DNA of 64,000 nucleotides from Mastigamoeba balamuthi (taxonomy: Eukaryota; Evosea; Mastigamoebida; Mastigamoebidae): assembly GCA_902651635.1 (NCBI GenBank), contig CACRSC010000010.1, positions 1,221,794 to 1,285,793 on the forward strand, in the 5' to 3' direction. The translations under genes and the position numbers were made by a program. The notes under the pieces are model-generated. The model did no database searches, was not told where the DNA came from, and saw nothing but the letters and a program-made list of their open reading frames with translations. This document shows, piece by piece, positions 11,932 to 23,173 of this stretch (position 1 is its first letter; each line of letters begins with the position of its first letter).

Positions 11932-12156
11932 GGAATGGTTATGTATGAGATTCTGACCAGGTCGTCGCCATACCATGGGCAGCCCATGATTCAGATTTCA
12001 AATGCCATCATGTCAGGAAAGAGGTCCCTGGTGCCGCCCTCTCTCGGGACCTTCAGCACCAAGTACGAGTCGCTGGTGGAGGCATGCTGGGATCACGAAG
12101 CTGCACTGCGTCCTGAGTTCAAGAAGATCACTGAGCAGCTCAACTTGATGGCCTGA
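11932..12156 (+). pseudogene. Receptor copy C: last kinase 2 exon
   Basis: Encodes FGMVMYEILTRSSPYHGQPM, IQISNAIMSGKRSLVPPSLG, CWDHEAALRPEFKKITEQLN and a stop. This is the C-lobe end of kinase 2, clearly homologous to copy A 4200-4423 and copy B 18958-19182. It was separated from its upstream exons at 6286-6660 by the retrotransposon. Confidence 0.85.
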
Positions 12157-12276
12157 AAGCCCTTCACGCTCAGCGACACTCCTATTGCACCCTCTCTCTG
12201 CTATTCCTGCAAATGACATCTGCAAGCTCAACACCCAAAAATGAATGTAGAATTGTCAAGGCTCTTCTTTTCAATG

Positions 12277-14277
12277 CTACTTTGCACTGCTGAACATCTT
12301 CGCCATTGCCAGCAGATTCTGTGTGCCATCACGGGACAGCTGCAGCACACTGTCAGAGTGTGCCTGTGCTGCTGCAGCAGTCTCACAGATGGTCGTGGTG
12401 TTGGCCTCGGCAATGGACCTTACAGCCCTGTAGGTCTCAGTGAATAGTTGATGGTAGTGCTTGTCGATCTCTGCACGCTCTCTTCTGTCTGCTTCGCGGT
12501 CCTCTTTCCTGTTGGCTATCATGCTTTCCACAATGGCTCGGAGCTGCTTCGCATATTCTGCCCCATCCTGCACACAGGCCTGCTGGACATCATCTCCTCG
12601 CTTTTCTGCATGCCCCAAGGCTGCCTGCATGACACTCAAATGTGTCGTGAATGCCTTGGTAACTGGCTCAATCATTATTGTGACATCCACTGTGCTGCTG
12701 GGCACGATGGCCTGTGCTTCGGTTGATCCGTGCTGTACATATTCAGCTTCCACCGATTTCCACGTTCTGTCAGTGAGCTGCTCTGCCTCTGTGCTCAAAC
12801 GTTTTATCAGATTTGGCCAGAAACCACTGTGCCAGTGAATAACTGCCTTCAGTGGCCACTGAAGCACGATGAAAGTGGCCACTGACACAGGCTGAAAACA
12901 CAAGGAGAATCGGAGGGGGAAGCAAGGATGGCAGAAGCACACGTGATCATCATGGCTATCACTTGTCTCTGGTGGTTTGTCACTTTTCCCAATGGCCACC
13001 ACAGGGGAACCCAATGCTGCCAGGGACTGACTTGCAGTATTAACGTGACTGCCAACTGTGCCTAACTGAGAGAAAGCTGCAGCCAGTGCAAAATGGTCAC
13101 CATCATGCCCAGACGACTCTGAGGAAGGCTCTTTTGATGGTGGCACCGTTCCACTGGGCATTTCTCGGGTTTTTTTCTGTGATGGATCATCAGTTGTAGC
13201 ATTTCCATGTGCTCTCTTTTTCCGATTACAATCTGCCTGTGCAATCGAGTTGCGGTTTGCATGAGAGTACATAAGAGCATTCTGTTGTGCACTAGCAGTT
13301 GTAACAATGCCAAACAAAGCCGAGACACATGTGATTGAGGCAATGGGGCATGTGTAGCCTCCTTTAATAACCGAAGCTGGGTCTGCTGCCCCTGTATGAA
13401 TCACGTTCGGGAGCCCAAATGTATGTAGTGCCTGGTTGTATGGCAGCGGACAGGCAAGAAGTGGTACCAGGATGAGCTGAGTCTTGTTCTTGATGATGGC
13501 AATGGAATTAATCCAGAAAATGGCATTTCCACCATCCCACACTCCAACAGCATGACCTCCCGTGGTGGCCTCCATGCCAGAGGTGCAGCTGAGAGGATAG
13601 AATAAGAGAAAGTTTGCAATACCATGAGAGATGCATGCACGGTCTGTCACAGAGTGCACTGCTGAAAACGTCCGGTTTGAACGCCATTTTCTCGGAGTGG
13701 AGGGAGAACGTCAGCTCCACTGTCACGCCAGGTTGTAAGGAGACGGGTGTGCTGAACAATGTAATCAGAATACATGAATGTCCTATTGGGGGTTTTGGAG
13801 CATTGAAGATTTCGGAACCATGTGGCAGCTTCACCAAATCTATGGCAGAGATTTCCAACCTCAGATAGTACACCACCTCGACTCACCAGCCAACTGGTTC
13901 CGAAATCAGTTTCCTTAGCACACGTATGGAATTGCAACAAGAACACATCGTCCTTCAATAGAGCTGTCTTCCTGCACACCAGTGAGTGACTCTGAGGCCC
14001 CTGTGGAACGTGACAATTCTCTTCTCTCACCACTGCCACATGTTCCAGGCAACGAAAGTGATGGCTCAGCGGAACATGATTGTATTCTTGGTGTGGACGC
14101 AGGTTTCTCCAGTGAGAGACGGACACGGATAGAAGAACCATCGGGAACAGCAGCAGAGGCCACGCCAGTAGACTGGCCAGTCGGGAGTGCTGCACAGTGG
14201 TGCCCCATGCTGTTCATGAATGGGCAGGTCTCTCTCTTGAGCTGCTTTTCCACGAGCAAGTGAAAGCACAGATGCAA
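12277..14277 (-). CDS. Unrecognised gene with C-terminal coiled coil
   Basis: I do not recognise this gene. Minus-strand frames with sensible composition run in series. A Ser-rich N-terminal part starts near 14277. A middle part around 13870-13660 reads PPIGHSCILITLFSTPVSLQ. A long stretch then runs from 13620 to 12277, with basic patches (CNRKKRAHG) and a charged helical end (NRKEDREADRRERAEIDKHY) likely to form a coiled coil. Changes of frame suggest several introns; one candidate lies near 12845-12960. Base composition is more AT-rich than in flanking genes, so it may be a mobile-element gene or a fast-evolving host gene. No catalytic motif was seen. Exon borders are uncertain. Confidence 0.4.
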
Positions 14278-14679
14278 TGCTCTTGGGTAATTTCGGCCGA
14301 GCGACTAAACATTTCTGTGTGTAATTCCTCGGCTCATCTATTGAAGCCCACATCATGAGAGCGCGAGGCCCGTGAATTCTCGCCTCTGGCGGACACCTAA
14401 TAGTGCCGAGCTTCTCCACACCGTAGGCCACAGCTCGGCTCCAGCACGACAGCTTGCTCACCGCCCCCCGCATCGCACGAACGTTGGGCGCGCGTGGGGT
14501 TCAGTGTCGCGCTGCCACACCCAGAGTCCAAGGGGGAAATGCCGATGTCGGTGGCGAATACGGAACGGTGATCACAAACTAATCAACGATCAGCGAGGGC
14601 GAATCGATGCATTTCCTGCTAAACATAAATAGCCACCCCGGAAGAAGCCATAGGGACGCGCATCGCCCGTGTTGCCTGA
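14278..14679 (+). promoter_or_regulatory. Intergenic region upstream of receptor copy B
   Basis: About 400 bp between the unrecognised minus-strand gene and the copy B start codon. No coding signal was accepted here. It should hold the copy B promoter and possibly that of the divergent gene. No defined element was recognised. Confidence 0.3.
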
Positions 14680-17600
14680 ATGAAGCTCGCCTTCACGCTC
14701 GTCCTCCTCTGGGTACCAGCCCACAGGCAGCTCTCGCTCCCCCCCGCAGTCACCACCGCACCCTGCGGGCAACACTGGAGCTGTCGCTGATAGCCGTTCC
14801 ACTGCCCACGACTGCTCTCCGCAGCTCTGCGGGCCACGTGCGCTCGCAGCGGTCAGCTGGGGCTGGGGCAAATGCACGATCGCGGTGAACTCGAGCTCGG
14901 AGGTGCACAACGGCACGCTCACCATCGGCGTCGTGGACTCGATCAACAGCTTGAGCAACGTCGACGTATGCGGTCCCAAAAATAGACCCTCGAGGTCTTT
15001 TACATCGCAGAGGCCCACATGCCCCTCCTCCTCCTCCTCTCCTCGCAGGAGGTTATGGCGATCTGCCTCGCCCTGCAGTCGGCGCAGCTGCCGCAGGGGT
15101 ACAGCTTCAGGATGCTGTTCTTCGACGACAAAGGAAGCGTGAGTTGTCNNNNNNNNNNNNNNNNNNNNNNNNNNNNNNNNNNNNNNNNNNNNNNNNNNNN
15201 NNNNNNNNNNNNNNNNNNNNNNNNNNNNNNNNNNNNNNNNNNNNNNNNNNNNNNNNNNNNNNNNNNNNNNNNNNNNNNNNNNNNNNNNNNNNNNNNNNNN
15301 NNNNNNNNNNNNNNNNNNNNNNNNNNNNNNNNNNNNNNNNNNNNNNNNNNNNNNNNNNNNNNNNNNNNNNNNNNNNNNNNNNNNNNNNNNNNNNNNNNNN
15401 NNNNNNNNNNNNNNNNNNNNNNNNNNNNNNNNNNNNNNNNNNNNNNNNNNNNNNNNNNNNNNNNNNNNNNNNNNNNNNNNNNNNNNNNNNNNNNNNNNNN
15501 NNNNNNNNNNNNNNNNNNNNNNNNNNNNNNNNNNNNNNNNNNNNNNNNNNNNNNNNNNNNNNNNNNNNNNNNNNNNNNNNNNNNNNNNNNNNNNNNNNNN
15601 NNNNNNNNNNNNNNNNNNNNNNNNNNNNNNNNNNNNNNNNNNNNNNNNNNNNNNNNNNNNNNNNNNNNNNNNNNNNNNNNNNNNNNNNNNNNNNNNNNNN
15701 NNNNNNNNNNNNNNNNNNNNNNNNNNNNNNNNNNNNNNNNNNNNNNNNNNNNNNNNNNNNNNNNNNNNNNNNNNNNNNNNNNNNNNNNNNNNNNNNNNNN
15801 NNNNNNNNNNNNNNNNNNNNNNNNNNNNNNNNNNNNNNNNNNNNNNNNNNNNNNNNNNNNNNNNNNNNNNNNNNNNNNNNNNNNNNNNNNNNNNNNNNNN
15901 NNNNNNNNNNNNNNNNNNNNNNNNNNNNNNNNNNNNNNNNNNNNNNNNNNNNNNNNNNNNNNNNNNNNNNNNNNNNNNNNNNNNNNNNNNNNNNNNNNNN
16001 NNNNNNNNNNNNNNNNNNNNNNNNNNNNNNNNNNNNNNNNNNNNNNCTGAGGCACCCCAACGTGCTGCTGTTCATGTGCTACTCCCAGGACAAGGACAAG
16101 CTGATCATCGTGACAGGCGAGTCATCAGGGCAGTCTCATCTGGTCTCATGGATGGTTGGACAGAGTTCATGCCGTCGGGGTCGCTGATGGACGTGCTCTT
16201 GGACGAGACGCAGTCGATCACGCTGCGGTCGCGGATGTCGATCCTGAAGGACGTGGCGGCGGGGATGGCGTACCTGCACTCGTACAACCCCTGCATCCTC
16301 CACTGCGACCTCAAGAGCTCCAACATCATGGTTCCCTCGATTGCCGCAAATTGCTGCCGATGCTCACACTTCTTCCCCGCGTCCAGCTGGCGTCGAACAT
16401 GCAGGCCAAGGTGTGCGACTTCGGGCTGACGGTGTTCACGCACAAGACGAAGAAGCCGTCGAGCATGGGGGGAGGGGAGGGGGAGATGGGGAGCCTGTTC
16501 TGGAGCTCGCCAGAGGTGCTGGCGGGGGAGCAGTTCACGACCAAGAGCGACGTGTACGCGTTCGGGGTGATCGTGTGGGAGACGGTGACGCGGAAGGTGC
16601 CGTACAAGGACCTGAACCCCCTCGCCGTTGTGAGCCGCGTGGTGGAGGAGAGGCTGCGGCCCGACTGCACCGACCCCCACTTTGAGAACGTGAAGCCGCT
16701 GGCAGAGGTGATGGAGCAGTGCTGGGACCAGACCCCCAGGTGCTGTCTCTCTTTGTCCCTCTCTCAGCGATTCCACTCCTACTGACATCCAAAACAACGA
16801 CAACGACGGCAACAGTCTGCGCCCCGAGTTCACGAGCATCATCGAGAAGCTGGACTGGGCGTCGGAGGCGATGTCGGACATTCTGGTTCGCTTGTCTCTC
16901 TCCCAAACTGTGGTTGACAGCTGTTCGCAGAGGGGAGAGTCGGAGAACAACTCGGTGGTCTTCCCGCGTGGCAGGATCGCCCTGATCTTCACTGGTACGC
17001 TCCTCCCCAACACCGCGAATTTTGGGACCTGTCTCAGGGAGCGGGCAACAGACATCCAGCAGTCGACGGAGCTGTGGGAGACCAACAGCGCCATCATGAA
17101 GCCGGCGCTGTACCTACACCACAGCATCATGCGGGCGACATTCCGCAAGTGGAACGGCGTCGAGGTCAAGACCGAAGGTGCTGCGTTCCAGCCACAGCAA
17201 GCCACGGTTACACGATGTTCACTCACAATGGATGTCGTTCCAGGCGATGCGTTCATGATCGCGTTCCAGTACGTGTGGGACGCAGTGTCGTTTGCAGCCG
17301 AGGCACAGAAACTGCTTGTGCAGGCGCCATGGGACCCCAAGCTGCTCGAGCATCCCGCGTGTGCTGAAGACAGGAAGGGTATTACAGGAGTGCAGTTGAA
17401 TCTTCCTGACCCCGTTTATCAGCTGATGGAACCCTTCTTTTCCGCGGCCTCCGCGTGAGGATGGGAATCCACGTCGGAGAGCCCGACATCGACGAGTCGA
17501 CAGAGACGGGCAGCTTCTCCAAGAACACCCGCATCGACTACATCGGCCCTGCTGTCAACAAAGCAGCACGTGTCTCATCTGCCGCAAAGGTGGTCTTTCA

Positions 17601-19182
17601 ACCGTCGAGCTTGCTTCCTGACAATCAACCCAGGGTGGACAAGTTGTTCTGAGCACCACAGCGCGGGAGGACCTGGAGGCCAGCATGGGCAAGGTCATGG
17701 AGTTCGGGACACTGCGCGACCTGGGCCCAGTCACGTTCAAGGGGATTGCCAAGCCAGAGAACATCCACGAGTTTGTCATCGCCAAGCTCGAGAGGGATTT
17801 CGACACGCCCGAGTCCCAAGTGAGCTACCCCTCTCTCAATGCCCCGGCATCAGAGGACCAGGCGACGGCCGGCACAAGCCTCCCAGCGCGACCCGATTCA
17901 GCCCTGGTACCCCAACGCCCACCGGTGCCGTCCCACTGACGTGCATTGCAGGAGTGCTACAACCGGCTGTCCAAGGAGAAGAAGCCGCTGTGGATGATCG
18001 AGGCGAGCGAGATCAGGCACGACAACAACGTGCAGGGCAAGGGGAGCTTCGGTGTGGTGTACAAGGGGTGCGCAGTGCATCGCAAGCACTCGACGGCGCG
18101 CTCTAACAGAGGGCGGCACAGCACGTGGCGTGGGCAGACGGTGGCGATCAAGAAGTTCTTCAGGCAGAAGGTGGACAGCGTGACCATGTACGAGATCGAG
18201 CACCAGATCAAGGAGATCGCGATCCTGTCGGAAGTCAGGCACCCGTCCATCCTGCTCTTTGTACGGACGCGCCATGGGCAGCACGCAGATCAATCGATTA
18301 ACAGATAGTATCAACAGATGGGGGCTTGCATGGAGACCAACAGCATGCTCATGTAAGCCATTGGACAAAGGAGTTGGCAATCGTTCTCATTACCCCACAC
18401 AGTGTGACTGAGTGGATGGACATGGGAAACCTCCGCGTACAATTGCCAATCTCTTTTCACAATTAATCAGCCCATACAGGAGGTACTTACCGATAGAGAA
18501 ATCGACATGCAGCAGGCAGACAACATACTCTCGTCTGTATGCAACGGGATGCTCTATCTTCACATGTCCAACATAGTTCATCGCGACCTCAAGTCCAACA
18601 ACATTCTGGTTCGATTCTCATTGACAGTGTCTGCATATCCTCATCAATTTATTTCTGCAGCTGAACAAGAAGTGGGACGTGAAGCTGTCTGGTCCGCACT
18701 GATAACCATCAAAAAGTGACTGACATGGCTCGCCCCGTGCAGACTTTGGCCTGGCAGCAGTCAAGGAAACGAACAAGACCAACACTGTCTGTGGAACAGG
18801 TGAGCTGTGCTCTCGCACACATGGGGGCTCACGTGCGTCGCAGTGGGCTGGATGGCACCAGAGGTGCTGAAGGAGGGCAAGTACTCGGAGAAATCGGACG
18901 TCTTCAGGTGTGCAACCGCGTGTTGTTCAATGGTCTGAGAAACGCCTTTGCAGCTTTGGAATGGTCATGTATGAGATTCTGACCAGGTCGTCACCGTACC
19001 GCGGACTTCCTATGATCCAGATCTCGGCTGCCATACAGTCGGGCAAGAGGCCACCAATTCCGGCCTCTCTCGGGACGTTCAGTAACAAGTATGTGTCTCT
19101 GATGGAGACGTGCTGGGACCACGAAGCAGCACTGCGTCCTGGGTTCAAGAAGATCGCTGAGTTGCTCAATGCAATGGCCTGA
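14680..19182 (+). CDS. Receptor copy B: ANF-type LBD, (gap), TKL kinase 1, class III adenylyl cyclase, TKL kinase 2
   Basis: The start ATG at 14680 opens a hydrophobic signal peptide (MKLAFTLVLLWVPA). Ligand-binding exons follow (AVSWGWGKC, EVMAICLALQ) up to the gap; the membrane segment must lie inside it. Kinase 1 resumes at 16047: LRHPNVLLFMC, HCDLKSSN (non-RD, Arg to Cys), CDFGLTVF, SSPEVLAGEQ. A class III cyclase spans about 16975-17800: FTDIQQST with the metal Asp (split by intron 16995-17051), KTEGDAFM with the second Asp, RMGIHVGEP, and IDYIGPAVNKAAR. Lys in KTEGD and Asp in IDYIG are the adenylyl-type purine determinants, so cAMP is the likely product. Kinase 2 (about 18010-19182) has GKGSFGVVYKG, VAIKK, HRDLKSNN and DFGLAAVK. 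Both kinases look active. Inferred role: a plasma-membrane receptor coupling ligand to cAMP and phosphorylation. Confidence 0.82.
15149..16046. other. Assembly gap of 898 N
   Basis: In copy A the matching interval is about 1.9 kb (rest of the ligand-binding domain, membrane segment and kinase 1 N-lobe), so the stated length is unlikely to be exact. Confidence 0.99.
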
Positions 19183-19412
19183 ATAGCCTGCAATGTGAAC
19201 GCCCATCACACTTCGAACCACGTGTATTGTTAGTGAATTCCTCCTTCCTGAATCAGATTTGCGCAATGGTCTGAATCTGTACCCCACGGTGTGATGTTCT
19301 AATACACTGTAAACATCCTCTGAGGAGTACTCTATTGAAGGCTGTGAGTAAGGAACAGGACAATGGGCTTGAGCATTGTTATCACGTTGTTCGGTTGTGA
19401 TGCTACTCCGGC

Positions 19413-19439
19413 AACCGACCGGAATATCTCCCAACGGTC
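19413..19439 (+). promoter_or_regulatory. 27-bp AATATCTC element, copy 1
   Basis: AACCGACCG, one variable base, then AATATCTCCCAACGGTC. It matches 60112-60138 with a single mismatch, and GACCG...CGGTC forms short inverted arms. CTGCCAGACGC follows closely in both places. It lies about 150 bp upstream of the U-box coding region, so a promoter role is plausible. Confidence 0.5.
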
Positions 19440-19570
19440 ACTGCCAGACGCACCCCCTCGTTTTCATCCTTGAATAAGTGTAGCGCTGTGTATTCTCAGA
19501 CGGTTGTTGCGGGTGCTGCGGTGGTGGCCACTAATTGGCAATATCTTGCGAGATGGGATATTCTCTCAGA

Positions 19571-20928
19571 TATTCCGGGGGGCAGCCATCGGGAACGTCA
19601 CGGAGGACGACGCGCTGGCGTTCGCAGAGGACATCGGTGCGAACATCTCTCTGCGCGCCGTCGAGCTCGGGGGCAACGGCGTCTCGCAGCGCGGGCTCGA
19701 GGCCGTGGACTCTGTGCTGCGCCGGAACCAGAGGCTCGACTACAGCTCGCGGTCCGCGCTCAGCGACGCGGCGGGCCCGGAGCCCCAGGGCCCCTACACG
19801 GCCGTGCGCTACAGCCGTGCGCAGGTCGAGGTCGCCCACAGGCGCTGGATGAACGCCGAGGAGGAGCTCCCGCGGCTCGTCGCCGAGTCCAAGCGCGCGT
19901 CGGCGCAGGCGGCCGAGGCGCAGGCGTCGCTCGACGCGGCGGCGGCCGAGGTGGCGAGCCTGCGCGAGCGCCTGCGCGTGGCCGAGGCCGCGGTGGTCGA
20001 GGCCGAGCAGCGCGCGAGGGAGGACAAGGCGGCGTCGGCGCAGGCGCAGCTGATGGCCGTCGCGGGGCAGCAGCACGTGCTGCAGGCCGTGGACGCGCTG
20101 CAGCACTGCATCGACGAGCACAAGCGCTGGAGCGCGCGCCTCGAGCAGCTCTGCGCGCAGCTCGACAGGAAGGCGCCCGACGAGCTCGGGCACGACGACA
20201 CCGTGGACCTCCTGCGCGAGGCGACGCTGTGCGGCGCCGCCAGCGCCGTCAGCGAGCGCAAGGACCTGTGCCTCAAGCACCTGCTCGCCATGAGCGATAA
20301 GCAGCTCGCGGCCCTCGGCCTCCCGGACCCCGGCGACTGCGGGACGATGCGCAGGACCGCCGCGGCTGTGCGCGAGTGCGGCCGCGCGGCGCTGCTGCTG
20401 TCGACGCCCGTTGTGCTCGCGGCGGCCAACGGCGACGCCACCGGCGTTGCGATGGCGCAGCTCTGGTCTCCGGGCCACCTGGCGGGCTGGCTGCGCCGCA
20501 AGTCCGTCGCCGACGACGTGTGCGACGCCGTGATGCGCAGGGGCGTCACAGGCAGGGAGTTCATGCACTCGGGCGAGGACGCGGCGCTGATCGCCCGCAG
20601 GCTGTGCGACAGGGCCTCGGTGGCCGCAGCGGCGTCGGACCTGCGCAGCGAGTCGTACAGGAGCATCGGGGCGCTTGTGACCGCGAGGCTCGCGGACGCA
20701 GCGCAGGCGCCGCTAGAGTACTTGTGCCCTATCACGCTGGGCGTCATGCGAGAGCCTGTGGCGGCGCCCGACGGGTTCGTCTACGACGAGCAGGCGATCG
20801 AGGCGTGGATCAGCGACCGCGGGACGTCGCCGATGACGGGCAAGAGCATGATCAACGCAGACGCCCTGGAGCCGGTGCCCTCGCTGCAGGCAGACATTGA
20901 GAAGTTCATGCAACTGACTCCCTCGTGA
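19571..20928 (+). CDS. U-box E3 ubiquitin ligase with one LRR remnant and coiled coil
   Basis: The C-terminal U-box (about 20716-20910) reads YLCPITLGVMREPVAAPDGF and IEAWISDRGTSPMTG, the E2-binding fold of U-box ubiquitin ligases. Ahead of it lie a long Ala/Glu-rich coiled coil (about 19850-20120) and a middle part of unknown fold. The first 60 residues read as the last repeat of a ribonuclease-inhibitor-type leucine-rich repeat (DALAFAEDIGANISLRAVEL). The frame is open back to about 19504 but has no ATG before 19849. A 3' splice site (CTCTCAG) at 19570 suggests an upstream exon, yet only promoter-like sequence is visible there. The gene is therefore either 5'-truncated or starts internally. 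U-box confidence is high; the start is unresolved. Confidence 0.8.
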
Positions 20929-21106
20929 TTCTTTGTCGCCGACGCATACAAACACGGACAGTTGTGCTTTACTGAGAGCAGGTGGTTTTTAAACAGATTG
21001 AAGTCAAGAAATGAGACTAGAGATGAGAGCTGCAGAAAACTCGGCAAATGGTGAGAAAGGTGGTCGATATTACTTCTGGTTGGAGGATAGGCCATGGGAT
21101 TGCTGG

Positions 21107-23067
21107 CTATGGGCGCCCACCCTTGACATAGTAGGCTGGCACTCTTTGGACACTGCAGCCTTTGTGTTTGATGTGTTCCGTTTCCTTCAGTAGATCTTCT
21201 GCCTCTTTCCGAGTCTTGTATGGAGAGGACTGCCATTTGTTGCACTTGGTACAGCATGCCATATAACGGTCTCCGTATGCACACTGTAGCTGAGCCAAGA
21301 TGCCCTCTTCCAGTCCCTCTTTTAGGAGCCAGGCCAGGCCCCGGCCTGAGATAGTGTCCCGACCTGAGATAGTGTCTCGACCCGAGATATGGGGTCACCA
21401 GAAATGTGAACGGAGGCCAGCACAGCCGACAGAGGCTCGTTTCCGTGTCCCTTGACAGACTTGCGGATGTGAACTCCCTTCCCAACGTTGTCTTGAAGTT
21501 GAAGGAACTTGGGGTTGCCATCCACCCTGAATAGACTAAGCTTCTGACCATCAATATCTATTGGGGGTGAGGTAAGCCACATATCCGTGTTTCTCTTGGG
21601 AAGTGGCAGCTTCGGGCCTTTGTCCTTAATATTCTCGAGCATCTCGAGAAGGTTCAGTGCGAGAATGTTCACATCTGTGACTGTAGGCTCACGAACCAAA
21701 TTCCGAAGAGATGAATCAGCCCTGATCAGCTTGTCTCGGGTTTCTTGAAACAAAGCGGAGTCCTCGAGCTTCTGTAGATTCCTCCTCCAGAGCAACCGCT
21801 CGAGTTTCTCCGGATCTGAGAACACCAATTCTGAGGCCCCCCTGGTGTACTCCTCCCATTTCACCTGAGCCATTCCTGTCTCGCGAAAAGCCCGCAGAAG
21901 ATCCACTTGGCGCAGTTGCTCGAGGTCCTGCAGCAGGGGAATGACACGAATCTCAGGCAGAGATGATTCGGAATCAGGAGGGCGGCATTGCCCATACACG
22001 AGGCCTTTAGGGATGATGTTCCACACAAACTCAGTCAGGCAGTCCACGAGAACAGCCTCCATCAGCGGAGCACCTGAGCACCCGCACTCCGGCACATCAT
22101 CCCAGCCTTTGGGCTTAAAGGAGAACGTGTCACCACTCTGGCCCTGCTGCACGTAGCATATTTGCGGTAATTTGTCCTCGGCCTGCAGATACACGTAGAA
22201 GAGCACAGTGCTGTTCTCCACCTGACAGAAGCCTGTCCACCTGAGAGGGTCTGGAACGCTTTTGCCAAGAGGGTTACGCAGGGCTATCAGGGAGATGTCT
22301 GGGACCTGGGGAGAGACGGGACGGTGGCAGGACCACAACATGGTCTCCTCGTTGATCTGAGACCACTTGTCCCCGACGAGTACCCAGGCAGACACAGCGT
22401 CCTCGTGGCTCCGAATCACGTGTGCATTGGTTGCCACCACCGAGCCACCGAACAGGCAACAGGCCGAGCCACAGCACCCATCCTCCCTTTGGACGAGGAA
22501 CAGACCAGGAATCACATCCCTTGTGATGGCCTCTCTGAGCCCCTTTCGGGTTTGTGCCATCTGAATCCCTTCGAGTGCCCGGGCTTTCTGCCGTGCCTCG
22601 TCCTGCTCCTGCAGGATGGCTGATGAATCCCCGTCTTTTCTGTATTCCCGTAGCTTCTGCGCGATGAGATGCAACGACTTCTCGAGAGCAATTGGGCAGC
22701 AGTATTCTCTGTGCTCCTCTGTTGAAGGGGCAAGGCTCCCTGGCTCGTGGACGCTCTTATGCTTCGTGTACACCTTCCTGAATGCCAACCCGCACAACAC
22801 TTCCAGAGTTTGACCCTCGTTCGCGGTTTGCGTCCGCTCCGGCTGATCCCAGCTGCCGCCGCCTCTCTCCTCCTTGAGAGCGGTGCCAATCCCGAGCGCA
22901 TCTGCGTAGACCAGCAGCTGGGCAACTGCAACCTCGACGTCTGGGTCGGTCTCCCCCTTGGGACGGGCAGCAGCCTTGCACTGCTCGCAGAGCCAGCCTC
23001 TGTCACATCCGCGGAGCTTCTCGATAGTCTCGGCCACTTTGCGATACAACTTGCCCCCGTCCTCCAT
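21107..23067 (-). CDS. PA-clan (trypsin-like) serine protease with N- and C-terminal extensions
   Basis: The start ATG at 23067 gives MEDGGKLYRKVAETIEKL followed by a CxxC pair (CEQCKAAARPKGE). The protease core lies around 22510-22040: His in SVVATNAHVI, Asp in PDISLIAL, nucleophile Ser in GCSGAPLM. These are the three positions of the chymotrypsin-fold triad, with GCSGAP standing for the usual GxSGxP. No signal peptide is visible, so a cytosolic role is likely. The main frame stops at 21322. The neighbouring frame continues AWLLKEGLEEGILAQLQ into a small Cys-containing module (CCTKCNKWQSS) ending at 21107, so a short intron or frameshift within the repeated GAGATAGTGTC tract (21349-21400) probably joins them. 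The substrate is unknown. Confidence 0.7.
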
Positions 23068-23096
23068 CCAGAGCACACCACAGTGTAGCAAACAGA

Positions 23097-23173
23097 CTGT
23101 TTTTAGCACACAACCGCCAGTCCCGCGTTTGCAACTAACTGAACGCGGGACTGGCGGTTGTAAGGAAAAACAG
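23097..23173. promoter_or_regulatory. Long perfect hairpin upstream of the protease start
   Basis: Two perfect 20-base arms (23110-23129 and 23142-23161) enclose a 12-base loop. Outside them, after a 4-5 base asymmetric bulge, an 8-bp stem (CTGTTTTT with AAAAACAG) continues the pairing. It lies 30-106 bases upstream of the protease ATG on the minus strand, so it would be in the 5' UTR if transcribed. Confidence 0.85.
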
